From Sclerurus mexicanus (lineage: Eukaryota; Chordata; Aves; Passeriformes; Furnariidae): a stretch of 64,000 nucleotides of DNA. The notes below the pieces were generated by a model. The model saw only the letters and a list, made by a program, of their open reading frames with translations, did not search any database and was not told where the DNA came from. Made by a program: the position numbers and the translations under genes. The stretch is taken from positions 186,001 through 250,000 of the forward strand of contig VWZF01002953.1 of assembly GCA_013396755.1 (NCBI GenBank), in the 5' to 3' direction. This document shows positions 1 through 14,130 of the stretch, one piece after another. The stretch's first letter is position 1, and every line of letters begins with the position of its first letter.

Positions 1-3000
1 AGTCAAGAGTGACGAAGTGAATGGAAAAAAGGTAGCCAAGGGAATAAGGTAGTCAAGACCTTCATAATACACTGGATCAAAATACTAATGACAAAATCAT
101 TCTCCTTGGCAATAAAACTACGTTGGCTGTTTAGGAGACTGGTATCCTACAGTTGGCCTGTATTCCCACTTCATGCGAAAGGGAAACAAGAACTTAAAAC
201 ATTGCAATTCCATGAATGTCAATGGAGTAGAATTAAAGCTTCATACTTGGCCTGAGCAAGTCCACATACTGCTTATTCGTAATTTCTGGACTTGCTAGCC
301 CAGAAAATGTACTCTTACAATAAGCCTTAATGTGACTTCATGTCTCAAACATCTGCAGCTTCGATTTCTCAGTCCTTCAAGGTATAAAGATTAATATTTG
401 CAGAAAATATATAAAGAAATGTTGAATTTTTATTTTTTTTAAACTCTAGGACCATTACCACGTCATATTCTTAGGCCAATCTAAGAGAATGACCACAATA
501 CTCAGGTATTATTTATAAGAAATGCTTGCTTTTTGGGAGACTGCTTCACAAGTTACATTCAAGATGCCATTAAAACCATAAAAATAGTAAAGAAATAACA
601 AATAAGTGTTAGCTGTTAATGTTGCTGCAATCCTTTAGGAATATCAGTTCTATGCCACTGTTTCACCTAGACAAACCAAGAGGAGCTTCAGCTTCTGCAA
701 TATTATTTCTGCATGGAGTTATTAACTCTTTCCATAAAGCATGCTCATGCTCTCATCACACACTGGACACCTTAACCAAGTAGTATTCCTGGAGGCAGCA
801 CAACCAATAAGAAGTCAGGATTTCTCATTACTGTCAGCTTTGGATAAAGATACTTTTAATTTATATCAAATGTTTGAGACTGCTTTATCAACTCGTAACT
901 GGACACAGTTACTTGACCTACTAACTGGTTGCTCTTTTTTGACCTGTGCATTAACTAACCATAAGAAGCTTTGGTCTCCCAGAAACGGCCCAAATTCTCT
1001 CTCCTCATCTGGAATGCAGCAACTTTTCTTTGTCCCTCAGGAATACTTCTCCTCCAAAACAGGCAGCGCAGTTCTAATTAGATATTAAGTTGTCTGATAT
1101 ACAGGGCACAACTCTTCCAGTTTCCTATCAATAAATAAGTTCTTCCTTGAGGCTGAGTGGGTACTGATGGACTGTGCAGCAGAACTTTCACATTTTTCAG
1201 TTTTGGAGATTTAGTTCAGCCCAATTTTGTGGAAACCCCCACATTGCTTGCATTTTACATGGTTGTGCCTTACATTATGGCAATTGCACTAGTGATAGTC
1301 TGTGGGCAGGTGGTCACTTTTTAACTACAAAGGTACTACAGGCCTGTCCAGCCTCTCATAGCCTGGGAAACTGCATGACTATACTCTTCTCTGTGAAACT
1401 GCAGGCCAGTGATATTTAAGTTCAAGTGTGAGTTCAATTTAAACTACTTAAAAAGACAAAATAATGAGCTTTCCTTCACTAAGGCTGACTGCTCCAGGTG
1501 ATGAGTAGACATTAAGGACTGAGTGGTGGGAGCAGTGTCAGTGGAACTGAAAATTGCTGTTGCTCTACCCTTTCTATTCTGAACTCCCTTAACTTCACCA
1601 CTAAATCAAACTTACAAAGGTAACAGTCATATACAGTAGAGTGAACGCATCACCTTTATGCTTCTATTTAGTCATTTTTGTGCATGAGGTACAACAAAGC
1701 TTCTAATCAGGAAAGTATATTATAAATACAAAACAAGTATACTATAAATTACAATTGCTGTATTCTGTAATCCACAATGAACTCAGTATATATAATGCTG
1801 ATGTAGAAATAGTTCATGTTGGCCAGTTATCAAATAATATGTATTAAAAATGCTGCTTAGAATAACTATTGTGTTATCTGAATTGACATGGGGATAATAA
1901 AGGACTTTGGTGCTGTAGGCATTGCCATTCTACACTATTTAAAGAGATTTAGTTGATGCTACAATGAAACCTGTGCCATTGACTCCAGCACTGAGCAATT
2001 CCATCTCAAAGGTATTACCACTGAGAGCAAGATGGTCAGATCTATCATTTTATCCATGCCAAGACCACCAAAGCCAGATCTCTCCACTGTGCTAGTGAAA
2101 ACTATAAACAAAGGCACTCTTTGAGCCAGAGAGCAGTAGGCCCATTAATCTTTACAGGGAACTAGGTCAAAGAAGCCCCAAGGCCTCTCTGAAACTACAT
2201 AAGCAAGCAGAGGCCTATAAAGGGATATTTCTGCAGCTGAGAATGCCTTGTGCAAAATAAGAGCTCATTAATAGTCTTCTCAAGACACACCCGTGCACTG
2301 AATGACAGGAGAAATGACAATGTCCAAGTTACTTCTTAGTTCAAGAAACATCCTGTTGGCTTGCTAAGCTGGCCTGGGGGGCTGGGGTGGGAAGTCTATG
2401 CAAAAGAATATCCCAGTGGATGCCAGAGAGCCCCAGGCTACCCTTTGCCACCAACTGTAGCAGCATCCAAGGATTTTACCCAGTAGGGATTGAAAGGAGA
2501 CTAAACTGAGAACTGTTACAGTCCAATTACAGCTTGGTTGCATCAAATTTTTAACAGCAGCTTTCAGTTAGAAGGTTCTCCAACCACTGTTAAAGTCGTG
2601 GGACAACTGGTAATCTCCAACTATGTTTTCTTACAGCAAGTTATAACTCATTAGGAATGTTATCAGACAGTTTAACAGAGAGATAGAGGACAAAATTTGT
2701 TTTAGACACAACATAGAACTCACTTGTTTAAATGCTATTAATCATAAGAGTGCATATATACAGGAAAACTATTAAGAAAGAGCACAAAATACAGCTTGGC
2801 ACAAAAGAAGAAATGGTTCTCTTAAGAGTACAGCATCTAGCAATGCTTCAGCCTCATCACATGTTGTAAGGAAACAGGACTACAAGTGTGGAAATGACTA
2901 GGAGCACTGCCTCCTACCTACTAAAAAGTTGTATCAATAACCAAATCTTTTCAAGCCTATTTATTTATTTATTTTTAAATTAGGCCCATGAAGTACATCT

Positions 3001-4255
3001 TCCCACATTCGTGAACAGAAAACTACCATAAGAACCTGTCTTTGCTTATTTTGGAAAACACTTAATTGCAACTCACAGATGAAGATGCAGCAATGCCAAA
3101 GCTCGTGTCAGGTTTGTATCCAGATCTATCCAGCCCATGCACCTTCTTTGACAACACATATTTGTGTGTGATACAATTCACACCCCTCTGCTACTGGTTC
3201 CTCCCAGAAGTTCTAGGTAGCACAGCTGCATTCTCTGCCAGGCCTGTGCCATCTCCTCCCTCTGTGCAACTTTGATGGTTCTCTCTAAAGATATTCAAGA
3301 TAAATTGAATAAGTCATTTTCCCCCATATATTTCTGCTTGCCACTGCTGGAAAAACAAGAGACCAGTGATCTAGAGTGCATTTGGTACTGCCATCCATAC
3401 CACTCTAGATGTGTCCTTCCTTCATGCTAGTTTCTAAGTATCTCAGCTGTTTAACTTCAGGCAACACAGATTTACAGTAAGCACAACAGAAAAACGTTTT
3501 GGTTTTATGGTCATCTTAGCAGTAAAATACTGCATAGTAAATGATAGTCCCTCTAGCCATAGGACAAAATATGCTGGTTTATAGGAGTACCTGCTACCTA
3601 CTGCTTTTACACCTTTAAAGTACTTTTTAAAGAGCCTGGAGAAAAAGGCACTTCCCCCAACATAATACAAAGAATTAGTTTAATGATCATACCTCAATTT
3701 TCAAGACCCTTAAGTCTCAATTTTCCCCCAAAAGACTTGATCTGTACCTTAAAACATAATTTCCTGCTATGTGCAGCAGTCATACACCAAACTCGAACAG
3801 TTACAGGGCCTCTTCATGCCTTCTCACATTATTACTAATACATAAATTCTGCCTCATTTTGGAGACTAGGCATAGAAAGAAATCAGGCAGTAGGAATAAC
3901 CACAAATAAAGAACCCTGGACATTCTGAAAACTTTACATATTCTTTAAAATTCATTTCAGCAGCATCATCCCTTTCCCCCCTAATTTTTATCTTTCTGAA
4001 GCACTCTTCCCCATTATCCCAGCCCATCCCAAGACGCAGTGGCACTATCCCTATTTGCAGCAGCCTCATTTCTTTACCTAGCTTTTGGTGAGAGCCGTAT
4101 ATGAGTTTTTCTTTTTTTTTTTTTTTCCTTTTTTCTATGTTCTCTTTAAGGAAGACATTTTGTCCTATTCTTCATAAGAACAGTGCCTACCACAGAGAAC
4201 TCTAGTCTTGCATAATCTTTAAGCTATACTAAATAGCATTAAATAGGATTAAAAT
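1..4255. other. Unique AT-rich DNA, no gene recognised
   Basis: No repeat or coding family is recognisable here. The longest open frame is 741-1088 on the plus strand (115 codons). It has no recognisable motif and no convincing splice context, and a frame of this length is expected by chance in 64 kb. A poly-T rich tract lies at about 4106-4133, just before the CR1 copy. The stretch could be intergenic or intronic. Confidence 0.6.
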
Positions 4256-5393
4256 GGATGAGCGGAGAGCAGTAGATGTTGTCTAGATTGACTTCAGCAA
4301 GTCTTTCAACACTGTCTCACAACATCCTCATAGGCAAACTCAGGAAGAACTGTGTACTGGATGAGAGGACAGTGAGGTGGATTGAGAACTGGCTGAGCAG
4401 CAGATCCCAGTGGTCTAGTTGGAGGCCTGTCACTAGTGGTGTTCTCTGAGGTTCAATACTGGTCCCAGTATTGTTTAATTTATTCATCAGTGATTTGGAT
4501 GAAGGAACAGATGCCTCCTTAACAAGTGTGCTCAGGACACAAGGCTGGAGGAGTGGCCGATACCCCAGAGTGCTGGGCAGCTCCTCAGCAGGACCTCAGC
4601 AGGCTGGAGAGATGGGCAGAGAACTGTGTCAAATTCAACAGAGGTCCTGCACCTGGGGAAGAATTACCCCTGCACCAGCACAGGCTGGGGCTGACCTGCT
4701 GGAAAGCAGCTTTGTGGAGAAGGACCTGGGGGTCCTGGCAGGTAACAAGCTGTCCATGAGCCAGCAGAGCCCTTGTGGCCAAGGAGGCCAGTGGTACCCT
4801 GGGTGCATTAGGAAGAGCATTGCCAGCAGGGTGAGGGAGGTGATCCTGCCCCTCTACTCAGCCCTGGTGAGGCCATAACTGGGGTGCTGTGTCCAGTTCT
4901 GAGCTCCTCAGTACAAGAGGGACTTGGAGCTCCTGGAGTGGGTCCAGTTTAGAGCCACAAAGATGATTAAGGGACTGGAGCATCTCTCTTACAAGGACAG
5001 GCTGGGACAGTTGGGCCTGTTTAACCTCAAGAAGAGATGATTGGGAGGGGACCTCATCAGTGTATCTAAGTGTCTGAAGGGAGGGTGTCGAGTGGATGGA
5101 CCAGGCTGTGCTTGATGATGCCCAAGCAATAGGACCAGAGGCAATGGACAGAAACTGATGCACAGAAAGTTCCACCTGAATATGTGGAAGAACTTCTTTA
5201 CTGTGCAGTGACCATGCACTGGTACAGGTTGCCCAGAGAGGATCTGGAGTCTCCCTCATTGGAGATATTCCAGAACCATATGGATGCAATCCTGTGCCAC
5301 TTCCTCTGGAATGACCCTGCTTGAGCAGGCAGATTAGACCAGATGACCCACTGTAATCCCTTCCAACCTTGTCCATTCTGTGCTTCTGTCAAA
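4256..5393 (+). mobile_element. CR1 LINE, 5'-truncated, 3' end present
   Basis: This is the longest CR1 (chicken repeat 1) retrotransposon copy in the window. CR1 encodes a reverse transcriptase and endonuclease that copy the element by target-primed reverse transcription, and most genomic copies are 5'-truncated. The sequence starts inside the reverse transcriptase domain: DFSKAFDTVSH-like residues are readable near 4290-4325, followed by VLFNLFISDLDEG near 4468-4510. The catalytic box that follows, FADDTKLGG in intact CR1, reads as A-Q-D-T here at about 4528-4540, so a catalytic aspartate is lost. The frame then shifts several times through the C-terminal region (AEKDLGVL-like and REVILPLYSALVRP-like segments remain, the latter at about 4837-4878). 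The end at about 5375-5393 carries the degenerate ATTCTGTG-type octamers that mark the CR1 3' end. It is a dead copy. Open frames on the opposite strand (for example 4858-5376) are antisense shadows of this repeat. The left edge is approximate. Confidence 0.93.
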
Positions 5394-8300
5394 TTAATGG
5401 GGAAACTTCCTTATGGAATAATAGCTACTAAAATGAGTGAGAGGAATGCCATTAAATACTCCTGGCCTGTCCACAGAGAAGAGTATGTTGGTGGGAAATT
5501 GAGATTATTTCCTTATATAAGAGGTGGGAGGTGGGAAGAGAAGAAAAACACATTTATACAGTTTTGACTGGCAGTTTCTAGAAGTAAGTGTTATTTGTAG
5601 GCTAACCACTGAGAAGAAACTGAGATGTTTCAAAAGAAGAATATTACAGATGTAAGTAAGAGTAAAACAAAATGAACATTTGAACCAAATCTATAGGAAT
5701 TATGTAGTCAGAAAACTCCCTGGACATGGAAGATATCAAGACTTCTCCCATTAGTAGTACCAGTCTTATGTGGACAAAGAAATAAGTTACCACAATACTT
5801 CTGGGGGTTTACTTTTAGATATAACTTGAGTGGTAACTCCAAGCATACGGGAACACAGCATGCCACAGTAAGTTAAAGCATAAGTTATGAAAGAAAGGAC
5901 TTACATAGCATATTATATGTAGTAGCAAGTAAAAGAGATACAATATAAGAAGATTCTTTAGCCATGGTAGGTCATACAAGAATCCATAAAAGTACTAGAG
6001 TAACAGTATCTAAAATCTGAGAAACATAAACTTCAATGAGCAATATCAGAGCTTACTCTGATATTTTAGCTGTTTCAGTTCCCTTTTCTTTAGCTTCATA
6101 TCTGCAGGTATATGCCATGCAACAGTTGCCAGGCATCATGAAGTTCAAGTTTTTCAGGGAACAAAGCTGCACAAGTAAAACAGTACTGCACCAATTCCTC
6201 ATTTATACAGCATCAGGGGGAAAAAGGTGGAAAATCACATCTGTTAAGAGTGAGCTCAGAGTTCCAAAAAACAAGGAAAAAAGAAAAAAGCTGTTGCTTG
6301 TGCTCTGGTGTTTTGTAATCTGACCAGAAGGTAAATTGGTTACAGGTGACACTTGTCTGAGACCCTAACCAAAGGAACCTGAGGGGCTTCATAGATACCC
6401 TTTATTTTTGCATTTGGGCTGAGCAGCATATCTGTGTACTTTTTGCTGTTGAAAACACAACGTTCTGTTATTCTTTTCTTACCTAAAGTTGAAAAGAAAA
6501 AAAAAGTTTGAGTTTTAAAATCATGTCTACTAGACTTTTAAATTACAGTGCACAAAAAACCTTAAAAATTTGTACATGCTTGCAAATATGACAAAACTCA
6601 GAAAAAGAAGTGTTTTGGGTTTGGTCATATCTGTTTTTTTGTTTTCTTTGCTTGTTGGGGGGTTCTTGTTTTGCTTTAGATTTTTTTGTAGTGTTTGTTT
6701 TTTTTGTTTTGGTGGGGGTTTTTTTGTTTGTTTTTGGGTTTTTTTAAACATTATAACCTTTATCTGTAATTATTGACAAAATTGTCTGATTCCACCCAGG
6801 AAATACATGCAGAATCCCCCCATATACTCAAACTCCCTTGATTCAATTTACAAGTAGATGAAGAGCTTGACAGATTCAATAGAATTTGTTCCTGCTTATA
6901 ATCCTTCTGAAATAGTGCCTAACTTTTTTTTGCAGCTAATATCTCAATAGTCTGTCTGTTTAGACTTTCTGTGTTCCTACCAGAGATGAAACATCGAGCT
7001 GCCCGTGCAGCCTCAAACCTCCAGTTCTGCACTTGCAAAACTGATGCCAGGGAGTGGCAATTATACTTCAATGACTTTATTGACTACAAATGATTAAGAC
7101 AAGCATGACTGACAAAGCTTTACTGACCACTTTTATTTATAACACAGCACCATTCCATAACCATTCAGAATTAGCTACATGTGGTTCTTGCGTGAAGCAG
7201 TGCATTGCTGCTTCTTGAGTCTTTGGGGCTTTCACAATAAGAGGAGTTATCCTTTCATAACTGGCCATAATGGCTTTTGGAAACTTCTCAGAGCTTCTCA
7301 GATTTTGGGGGAGTGCAACAAAACTCTATTTCTGTAAAGCTATAATTTTTTTATTATTTTCTTCTTTTGGATTAACATATACTGCCATCAAGTGGGCAGA
7401 AATAAGAAAGATAATTATTTGGTGAAATCAATTTGAAAGCCTTACCTTTCTTTTAGAACATTCTTCTTACTGCCATTGACTAATGATTATTGAAACAGGA
7501 GGGAAGAAAAAAACGTGGTAAGTTATTTGGTTTTGTTGTCACACCACGGAAAATGTACCAGTGCTTGAGGACTCAGTGCAAGGACCATAAAGCTGTGTTG
7601 GAGCCAGGCAGTAACTGCTGAGGACAAGTGGTAAATGTGCTCACTTTAACACAGGGCTTTAGCTACTCCTTCTCACGCTCCTTGTCTGTACATCCAGACA
7701 GAAGTTACAGGGGCCAAAAATCAGAGGGACTAGGAGAAGACAGAGCAAGCAAAGACAGTCAGTCCAGGATGCAGCATTGCGAGTGCAGAGTTTGTTTAGG
7801 AGTGCCACCATTGCCAGGCTTTCAAGTAGTGCACAAGACTCGAGAAATCCATCACACAAACCAGTTCCTTTCCACTTGTCACTCCCACTTGTCGCTCCCT
7901 GGGTGCTGCAAGAATCTATTTACCTCTTTGAGCATTAGGAACTTCAACTGCTGTACAGTTGTGAGGGATCCAGAGAGCAAAGGAAAAAAAGAAAAACACA
8001 TAAGTATAAAAGTTCTCGTTTTAAAAATCTTGAAAGAAAATCACCACAAAATCTGAATATATCAAACATTTCTTATTGTTTTGAAGAGCCCTATGACTGG
8101 AAAAAAAGTTCAGTTGTCAAATAGTATGTATTTGTATGGACTAATGCTATTAAAAAAAATACAGTTTAAGAAAATAATATAAGCATCTGATAATACCAAG
8201 AACCCTGGAACAGAGGCTGAAATAAGAATATACTGAAATTCCAGAAATTATTCTTAAAAGACCTCCAGTTTTCAAGTTTAACTACGCAGTAGAAAAATAG

Positions 8301-11300
8301 GAATAGGATGTATGCATCCATATATCAAAATTTGCTTACCAAAAACTCATATTAAAGTCTTAACTAAAGTACCAAATTACAAAGTAAAGGCTGACTCTGC
8401 CAGCTTCACGGTCTCTTTTTGAATAACCATTATAAGCTGTTTTTCACGGTCCATCACGTGGTACCAATAAGTGGCATCTGCCTTCACAATGAGTAGCACT
8501 GTATTCCAGAAGGGTCCCACTGAGTAACTTGCTACTCCTATTGAGCTCAGTATATCAGTATCTAACAGTCAGATAGTAAAACATGGTTAACACATTGATT
8601 TCCCTGGGGTAGCAGTTTATTAAGAAAAATGCCTCCAAATGCATGGAAATCAGGAATCTTGCATGGTTGCAGAAAATAACGTTTAACACAAGAACACTAC
8701 ATCCAAGCTGCATAGGATCTGAGTCTGTATGTGGTGTACACAGTTTATAAACACTTATAGCATCTAATGCAAGCAACTCACACAAAAACTTGTATGTACT
8801 GCCACACAGGTGTTACTTGAGAAACCATCATTCACCAATGAGACTGACAAAATATTTCCCCCACATGTAGGTCCAGTGCTTTCCATAGGTTTTTTTTTTT
8901 GCTTTACAACAACTATTAATAACTATTTTGTTAGGAGATGTGGATTATAAAATCCTGGTCAGTTTAAAAGCTTCATGATTAAGCTCTTGAATTATTTACT
9001 AAGTAGAAGTAACTTTTCATTAATTGATTTTCTGGGTGCATTTTCCTCTTGTGTTAATATCAGACATTTTCCTACAGCAGTATTATAAAACATTTATATA
9101 GGTCCTTCAGGACTTGTCGTGTCATATCTTCATATTTTACAAGTAATAGCTAGAGGTGATAGATAATTGAATTTATACCAGGCGTAAATCTTAGTGTAAC
9201 AATAATTCTTTCCATTTAATAGCATTAATTTAGATTAAGATCAGGTTAGTTCTCTCCTTTATTAAAAGTAACAGCACTGTTCTCTCACTTGCCTTTAGAT
9301 ACAATCTTGACAAACTAGACTAATGGAAAAAAATAGATTAGTATTAATAGATTAGATAGGTTAGAATTAAAATAAAAAGGTGATAGAGTTGCCAAATCAT
9401 AAGAGAATAAAGAAAAAAAGGAGGGGTACAAAAATCCATAGCAAGAATTCCCTCAAAGAAACTCCCAAATTAGGTTCCTTGAGTATGTAACAGCTTCATG
9501 CCATTTCTGTCACTGAGGCTTAAGCTTGACAAAAATTACAGGACTCTTCCTAGCTCATGGAGCAAGCTTAGGTACAATGCAATGAAAAGAAACATAAATC
9601 CAGCCACCTCTCCTCTGCAGAAAAAAACCAACCAAACAAAAAAAAAAACACCAAAAAAAACCACAAGAGAGCAATCAGCATTTATTTAATCTATTCACTT
9701 CAGGATCACTGAGTCTTACTACTTTCTATCAACAACCTCTTCAACAGCAAATACCTTGATAAAAAGCAGTTTGAGCAGTGGTGCTGGAGGGCATCCAACA
9801 TATGTTACTCATTTACCATTAAAACGTTTACCAGCTTCAGCTGTAGCTCCTCATCTTTGTCACCACTTCCACTGTAAGCAGAAACGATCCTCAAGAAACA
9901 GTGTATGAAGTTCAAGGAAAACAAATACTAGACCAAATGTGTCATATCCCTCTACTCATATAATTTCTGTAGTACAGAAAGTTAAGAAAGTTTTGGCTTG
10001 GCTTGGAAGGAGCCCTACAGATAAACACATAGTGCATTTTCACATCAATGAGTATTCCTTCATCCAGTTTAAGAAGGATTTCTGTAAAGACAGGACAGAA
10101 AGAGTGTTTCTAAAATGTTTAAAATTCCTATCTGGGTTTGCAGTTGAAAGATTACAGAAATTATTTTGCAGTTTCAGTGAGACGTTCTTTCCAGTTACTT
10201 CCAAGAAAAATGTATCACAGCTTGTTAATTATCCAGCAATTCCATCACAAAAGCAGATAGAGTATCTGAGCCCTGATCCATGATCCACTCTGACAAACGG
10301 GCCTCCAGTGCCCTAGACAAAAACAGACCAGATAAAAATCACTGTCACCTCAAAACAAAAGAACAACTTCACCAAAATGCAAAGAAGTACCAAGTGTTTA
10401 ATATTCCTAGGCAAACTTCTGCCTACATAAAACACAATACAATTCTGCAGACCTTTTTTTTTTCCTACCTTACAAGATAGCAATTTGTAAGGGTCTAAAG
10501 AGGCTTCTTAACTTGCCTTAACTTGTAATAGTCATTGAAAATATTCCTTTCCTTTTCTCAGTCAGACCACAACATGAAACAATGGTGAGGTAAACATATG
10601 ATGTAGGCTAATCAAATCTAACAAAGTATTTCTCCTTCTTTTCATGAGGAAACATATATTTCCATTCTTGTTCCCTAATTGTCCTAGATGTGAGCCCATA
10701 TTTCACACACTGTTTCCTGGGGATGTCTGGCCAGTTCTAGTTAATGATCAGAGCTGTCTGAAAAGGAGGCAAGAGCTCAACAAATCCAAGAGAATTCGTT
10801 GCAACTCTGGGAACTACAAGAACATTTGAGCTGAAGCATTAGCCATGGGGGCTGCTTGCTTTGTGCTCTGTGGCCTACAGCTGAATTCCTTGGCAGGGAA
10901 TTTCTCCACAGTTATGGGAGAGCGAGGAGTTAATATCTTACAATCTTTACATTCCTTAAGTCTGACCCACAGAGCCTGGCTGCTTGCCAATTGACCACTT
11001 CTACAAACCCAACAGAGCTCCAGGCAATGTGCCGTGCTCCCACTCAAGCTATTTCTAGGGCTCCATTTAGGCCACCCTGTGGGATAGAGTTTGGATCAAA
11101 CTGAGATAATCCAGATTTGCCAAACTCAGACTGGGATTAGCACTGTGATAAGGACAGGTAGGTTTGGCAAGCTAACTCTTTATAAGGCTCAGAGTTGGAC
11201 ACTGCTGTCTCACTGTATGTTTCAGGGATGTTTCAAGGATCAGAAGCTACATCCAGGTCTGAAACTTTCCACAGTAAAACTACTCCTCTGAAAACTTAGT

Positions 11301-14038
11301 TTGACAAACAAATCCTGGGAAAGGTGGTGTGTGTTACTGCAAATACACAAGGGTACCTGCAAAGGTATAGAAAATATGGCTTTTAGTAAAAAAACCCCTC
11401 AATTCTCTAACTCGACTTTCTCCTGAATTCTGTACTCCTTCTCAATCCCAAATAACTCAGGTCTGATTAATCTCTTTCCTGGGGTGATGGAAGAGAATCC
11501 CAGGTGTTTATGTTATAAACTATTAAGAACTGATTTGTATATATGAGGCTAACACTGAAAAGATTGATGAAGAAAACATTTTTTTCGAGGTTTCTGAAAT
11601 TCCTATCTGGGTGATAAGGAGATCCTGCCATACCTTATCTTTATTTAAATCACATTTACCCAATTGTACCCAATGATTAACTTTTGAAAATCTGTCAGTA
11701 TTTATCTTGTTATTAATTTCCTAGAGGTCAAGACCTAAGGACAGGTAACAAAAGATGAGCCAAAATCTGTTGCCTACACTGGAATACATAGAATATAAAC
11801 ACTACTCTTCTGATTACAAACCAAAGAGCTGAACAAAACCTTAAACTCGGTGTCAGATGATGAGAGAGTGCACAAGGCTATGCCATTGTAACCACTCTGT
11901 CCTGATACACAAATATTTATCCTCATAAGGATCCAGGTAGACTTGTAAGCACCTTTACTCAAGATTTAAAGGGTATAAGCCTGGACTGCAGAGGAATTCT
12001 ATTGTTCACTTGAGTAAGGGCAGTGCTAGTTCAGCATGAGGCACAAAGTTTGCCTTTCCAAGCTGAATATGCAACTCCTCCAGTGGTCTATGAGGTGTCA
12101 GCTGCAGCCACTGTTTTGTGGAAGTTCTGCCTTTATACTCTGTATCCAGTGAAGAAGCCATCCTTAGCACAACTTTTTTAATCTGAAGGCTCTAAACCCA
12201 GCTCTGCTCTGCTCCTGTTAAAAACCTGGCCTCTTTGGAGGAAATCACACAGCCACAAGCAAATTTTTGCAAACAACCTGTCTTTCAAAAACAAGTTAAG
12301 GGTTCATTTTTTCACTCTTTTGGAGCCCTGGAACAAAATGTAATCTGAATCGGTCTGCAAGATTCTCCCCATTGTCCATGCTTTCCTCTAGGCTCTGCAA
12401 ACTACAGCCCGATGGAAAGCTTCATGAAGCAAGTATAGGGAAAGGGTTTCTGCATTATTATTTCTTGTGACTGGAATGGCATACAGAAGTCATAGTAAGA
12501 GGGGGTGAGGAAACTCCAAACACATGAAAATATCTGATGTGGGGCTTTCCTTCCTGTCCTTTCTCTGGATTGCATTACATACTGCTGGGTTTATCCTCAT
12601 TTCATGCACAGGTAATGAAGAAGCAGGACTCTGCCCCAGTGAAAATAAGGATAAAACTCTGGCTCTATGACTGTTTTTGATAACTCTGGAAAAGTCCTCT
12701 CTACTTTTCTGCTCTAGCTTGTCAAAATATTCAATCCCACTGTTAGACAAGTGCACTGCAGATTATTAAAAAGACATCAGCTAAAGGTGTCCAGGTCCTC
12801 GTTTGTGCTGAGAACCACATATTGCTGGCTTGTGACCAGACTTCAGGCTAGACAAGTTAGGGGACACCAGGCTACCACAGACGTCACAGAGAACAGGAGA
12901 CCGGAGTACATGTAGTGGTTTTATCTGCCAAACTGGGTTAGGGTTTGGAGGATGTTACATTAATTTTTGGGGAATTACCATAGGAAAAGGCACACCAGGG
13001 CAGATGAAAAAGAAATTAGCAGATTGTAATTAGGCAAATGATAGTTTTTATTTGCTATTTTTTTCAATTATCGATTGCATTTACAAAACATAACTACCTA
13101 AGATCTAAAAGTCATTAAATTGTCTAAGAACAGGCAACAGTGTTTTCTTAGGACAGACAAGAGAATAGAGATGATGCAGAACCATCCTCACTGCTCCAGA
13201 AGATGGGAAGGCAAATTGTTGTTAATGGAATTTCCAAATGAAGTTTTCACATGAGCTACTGCATTTAGTAGTCCTTTGGAAGAGAATTCTTCTGTCCCTT
13301 TTTCATCCTTTATACCTTAGTCCTGCCTGCTTCTCTTCTTATTGTTGTTTTTAAACAAGAACCCTTTCCAGCGCTATCTTTTTTGTCTTTCTCTGTTATT
13401 TTTACTTGCACTGTCAGTGACCATACTCAAGGTCAAATTTCATCAGTCAGCTTTTCTCTAGCAATACAAACTGTGAGAAATTCACTCATCCTTTTAAGTG
13501 ACTGAAGTGTGACTTGGGTTATAAGTGCTACTTTCACAGTACAGTCTGAGAAGGATAAGCTGCAAAGCAACAAATACTCATCAAGTGACAAAACATGAGA
13601 TTCACAAAGTTAAAACAAACTATACTTTCTGGTTTTAAGGGGGAACATTTCCTTCCTAATTCCTGTACTTAATACTGTACAATTACCCCTTAGGCAGAGA
13701 TAAAGAGATAAATACTTAATATGACAGAATAGGACAATGAGCTCCAGAAAGGCATACTCATGCCTAAACGCTGGATCCAGGAAACGAGAATGTAATATTT
13801 TATGCATGTTGAAGGCCATTATCTAACACATTGCAAATAGAAAAGAACAAACTGGTTGCTATCAGGCATATTTTCAGTCTACTAGGACTATTCAAGCTAA
13901 TGGACAAGTTTGATTCTCTTCAAGATACACATCTGGAGTAACTTCACTGAAGGCTGTAATCCCATACCAAAACAAACTCTTCGTGAAGTACAAGCCAATA
14001 ATGCTCACTTAGAGCAGAAGTTTAGCCCTTCATGTCCC
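5394..14038. other. Unique DNA with simple tracts, no gene recognised
   Basis: No coding or repeat family is recognised. Low-complexity tracts are a G/T-rich run at about 6625-6748 and an A-rich run at about 9626-9663. The longest open frame, 7628-8056 on the plus strand (142 codons), is the longest in the window outside repeats. It shows no signal peptide, membrane segment or known motif and has a Ser/Cys/His-rich, lysine-ending composition. I treat it as probably non-coding. Confidence 0.55.
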
Positions 14039-14130
14039 TACACAAAAAAACCCCAAACAAACAAACAACAAAAGAAAAACAAAACAAACAAACAAACAAA
14101 CAAAAAAAAAACAAAACAAAAAAAACAAAG
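14039..14130. repeat. A-rich (CAAA)n simple repeat
   Basis: About 90 bases made almost only of A and C, with CAAA and CAAAA units interrupted by A-runs. It produces spurious lysine/asparagine/glutamine-rich frames on the plus strand and phenylalanine-rich frames on the minus strand. It could be the old tail of a retroposon, but no body is recognisable beside it. Confidence 0.85.

Noticed and set aside
741..1088. Open frame of 115 codons on the plus strand
   Set aside because: No recognised family, and no promoter or splice evidence. Treated as chance.
4858..5376. Longest open frame in the window (172 codons, minus strand)
   Set aside because: It lies antisense inside the CR1 copy and reads no known protein. 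It is a shadow of the repeat.
6530..6776. Lysine-rich and phenylalanine-rich frames on opposite strands
   Set aside because: Both come from a G/T-rich low-complexity tract.
7628..8056. Open frame of 142 codons on the plus strand
   Set aside because: No motif, signal peptide or splice context is seen. One frame of this size in 64 kb on two strands is within chance.
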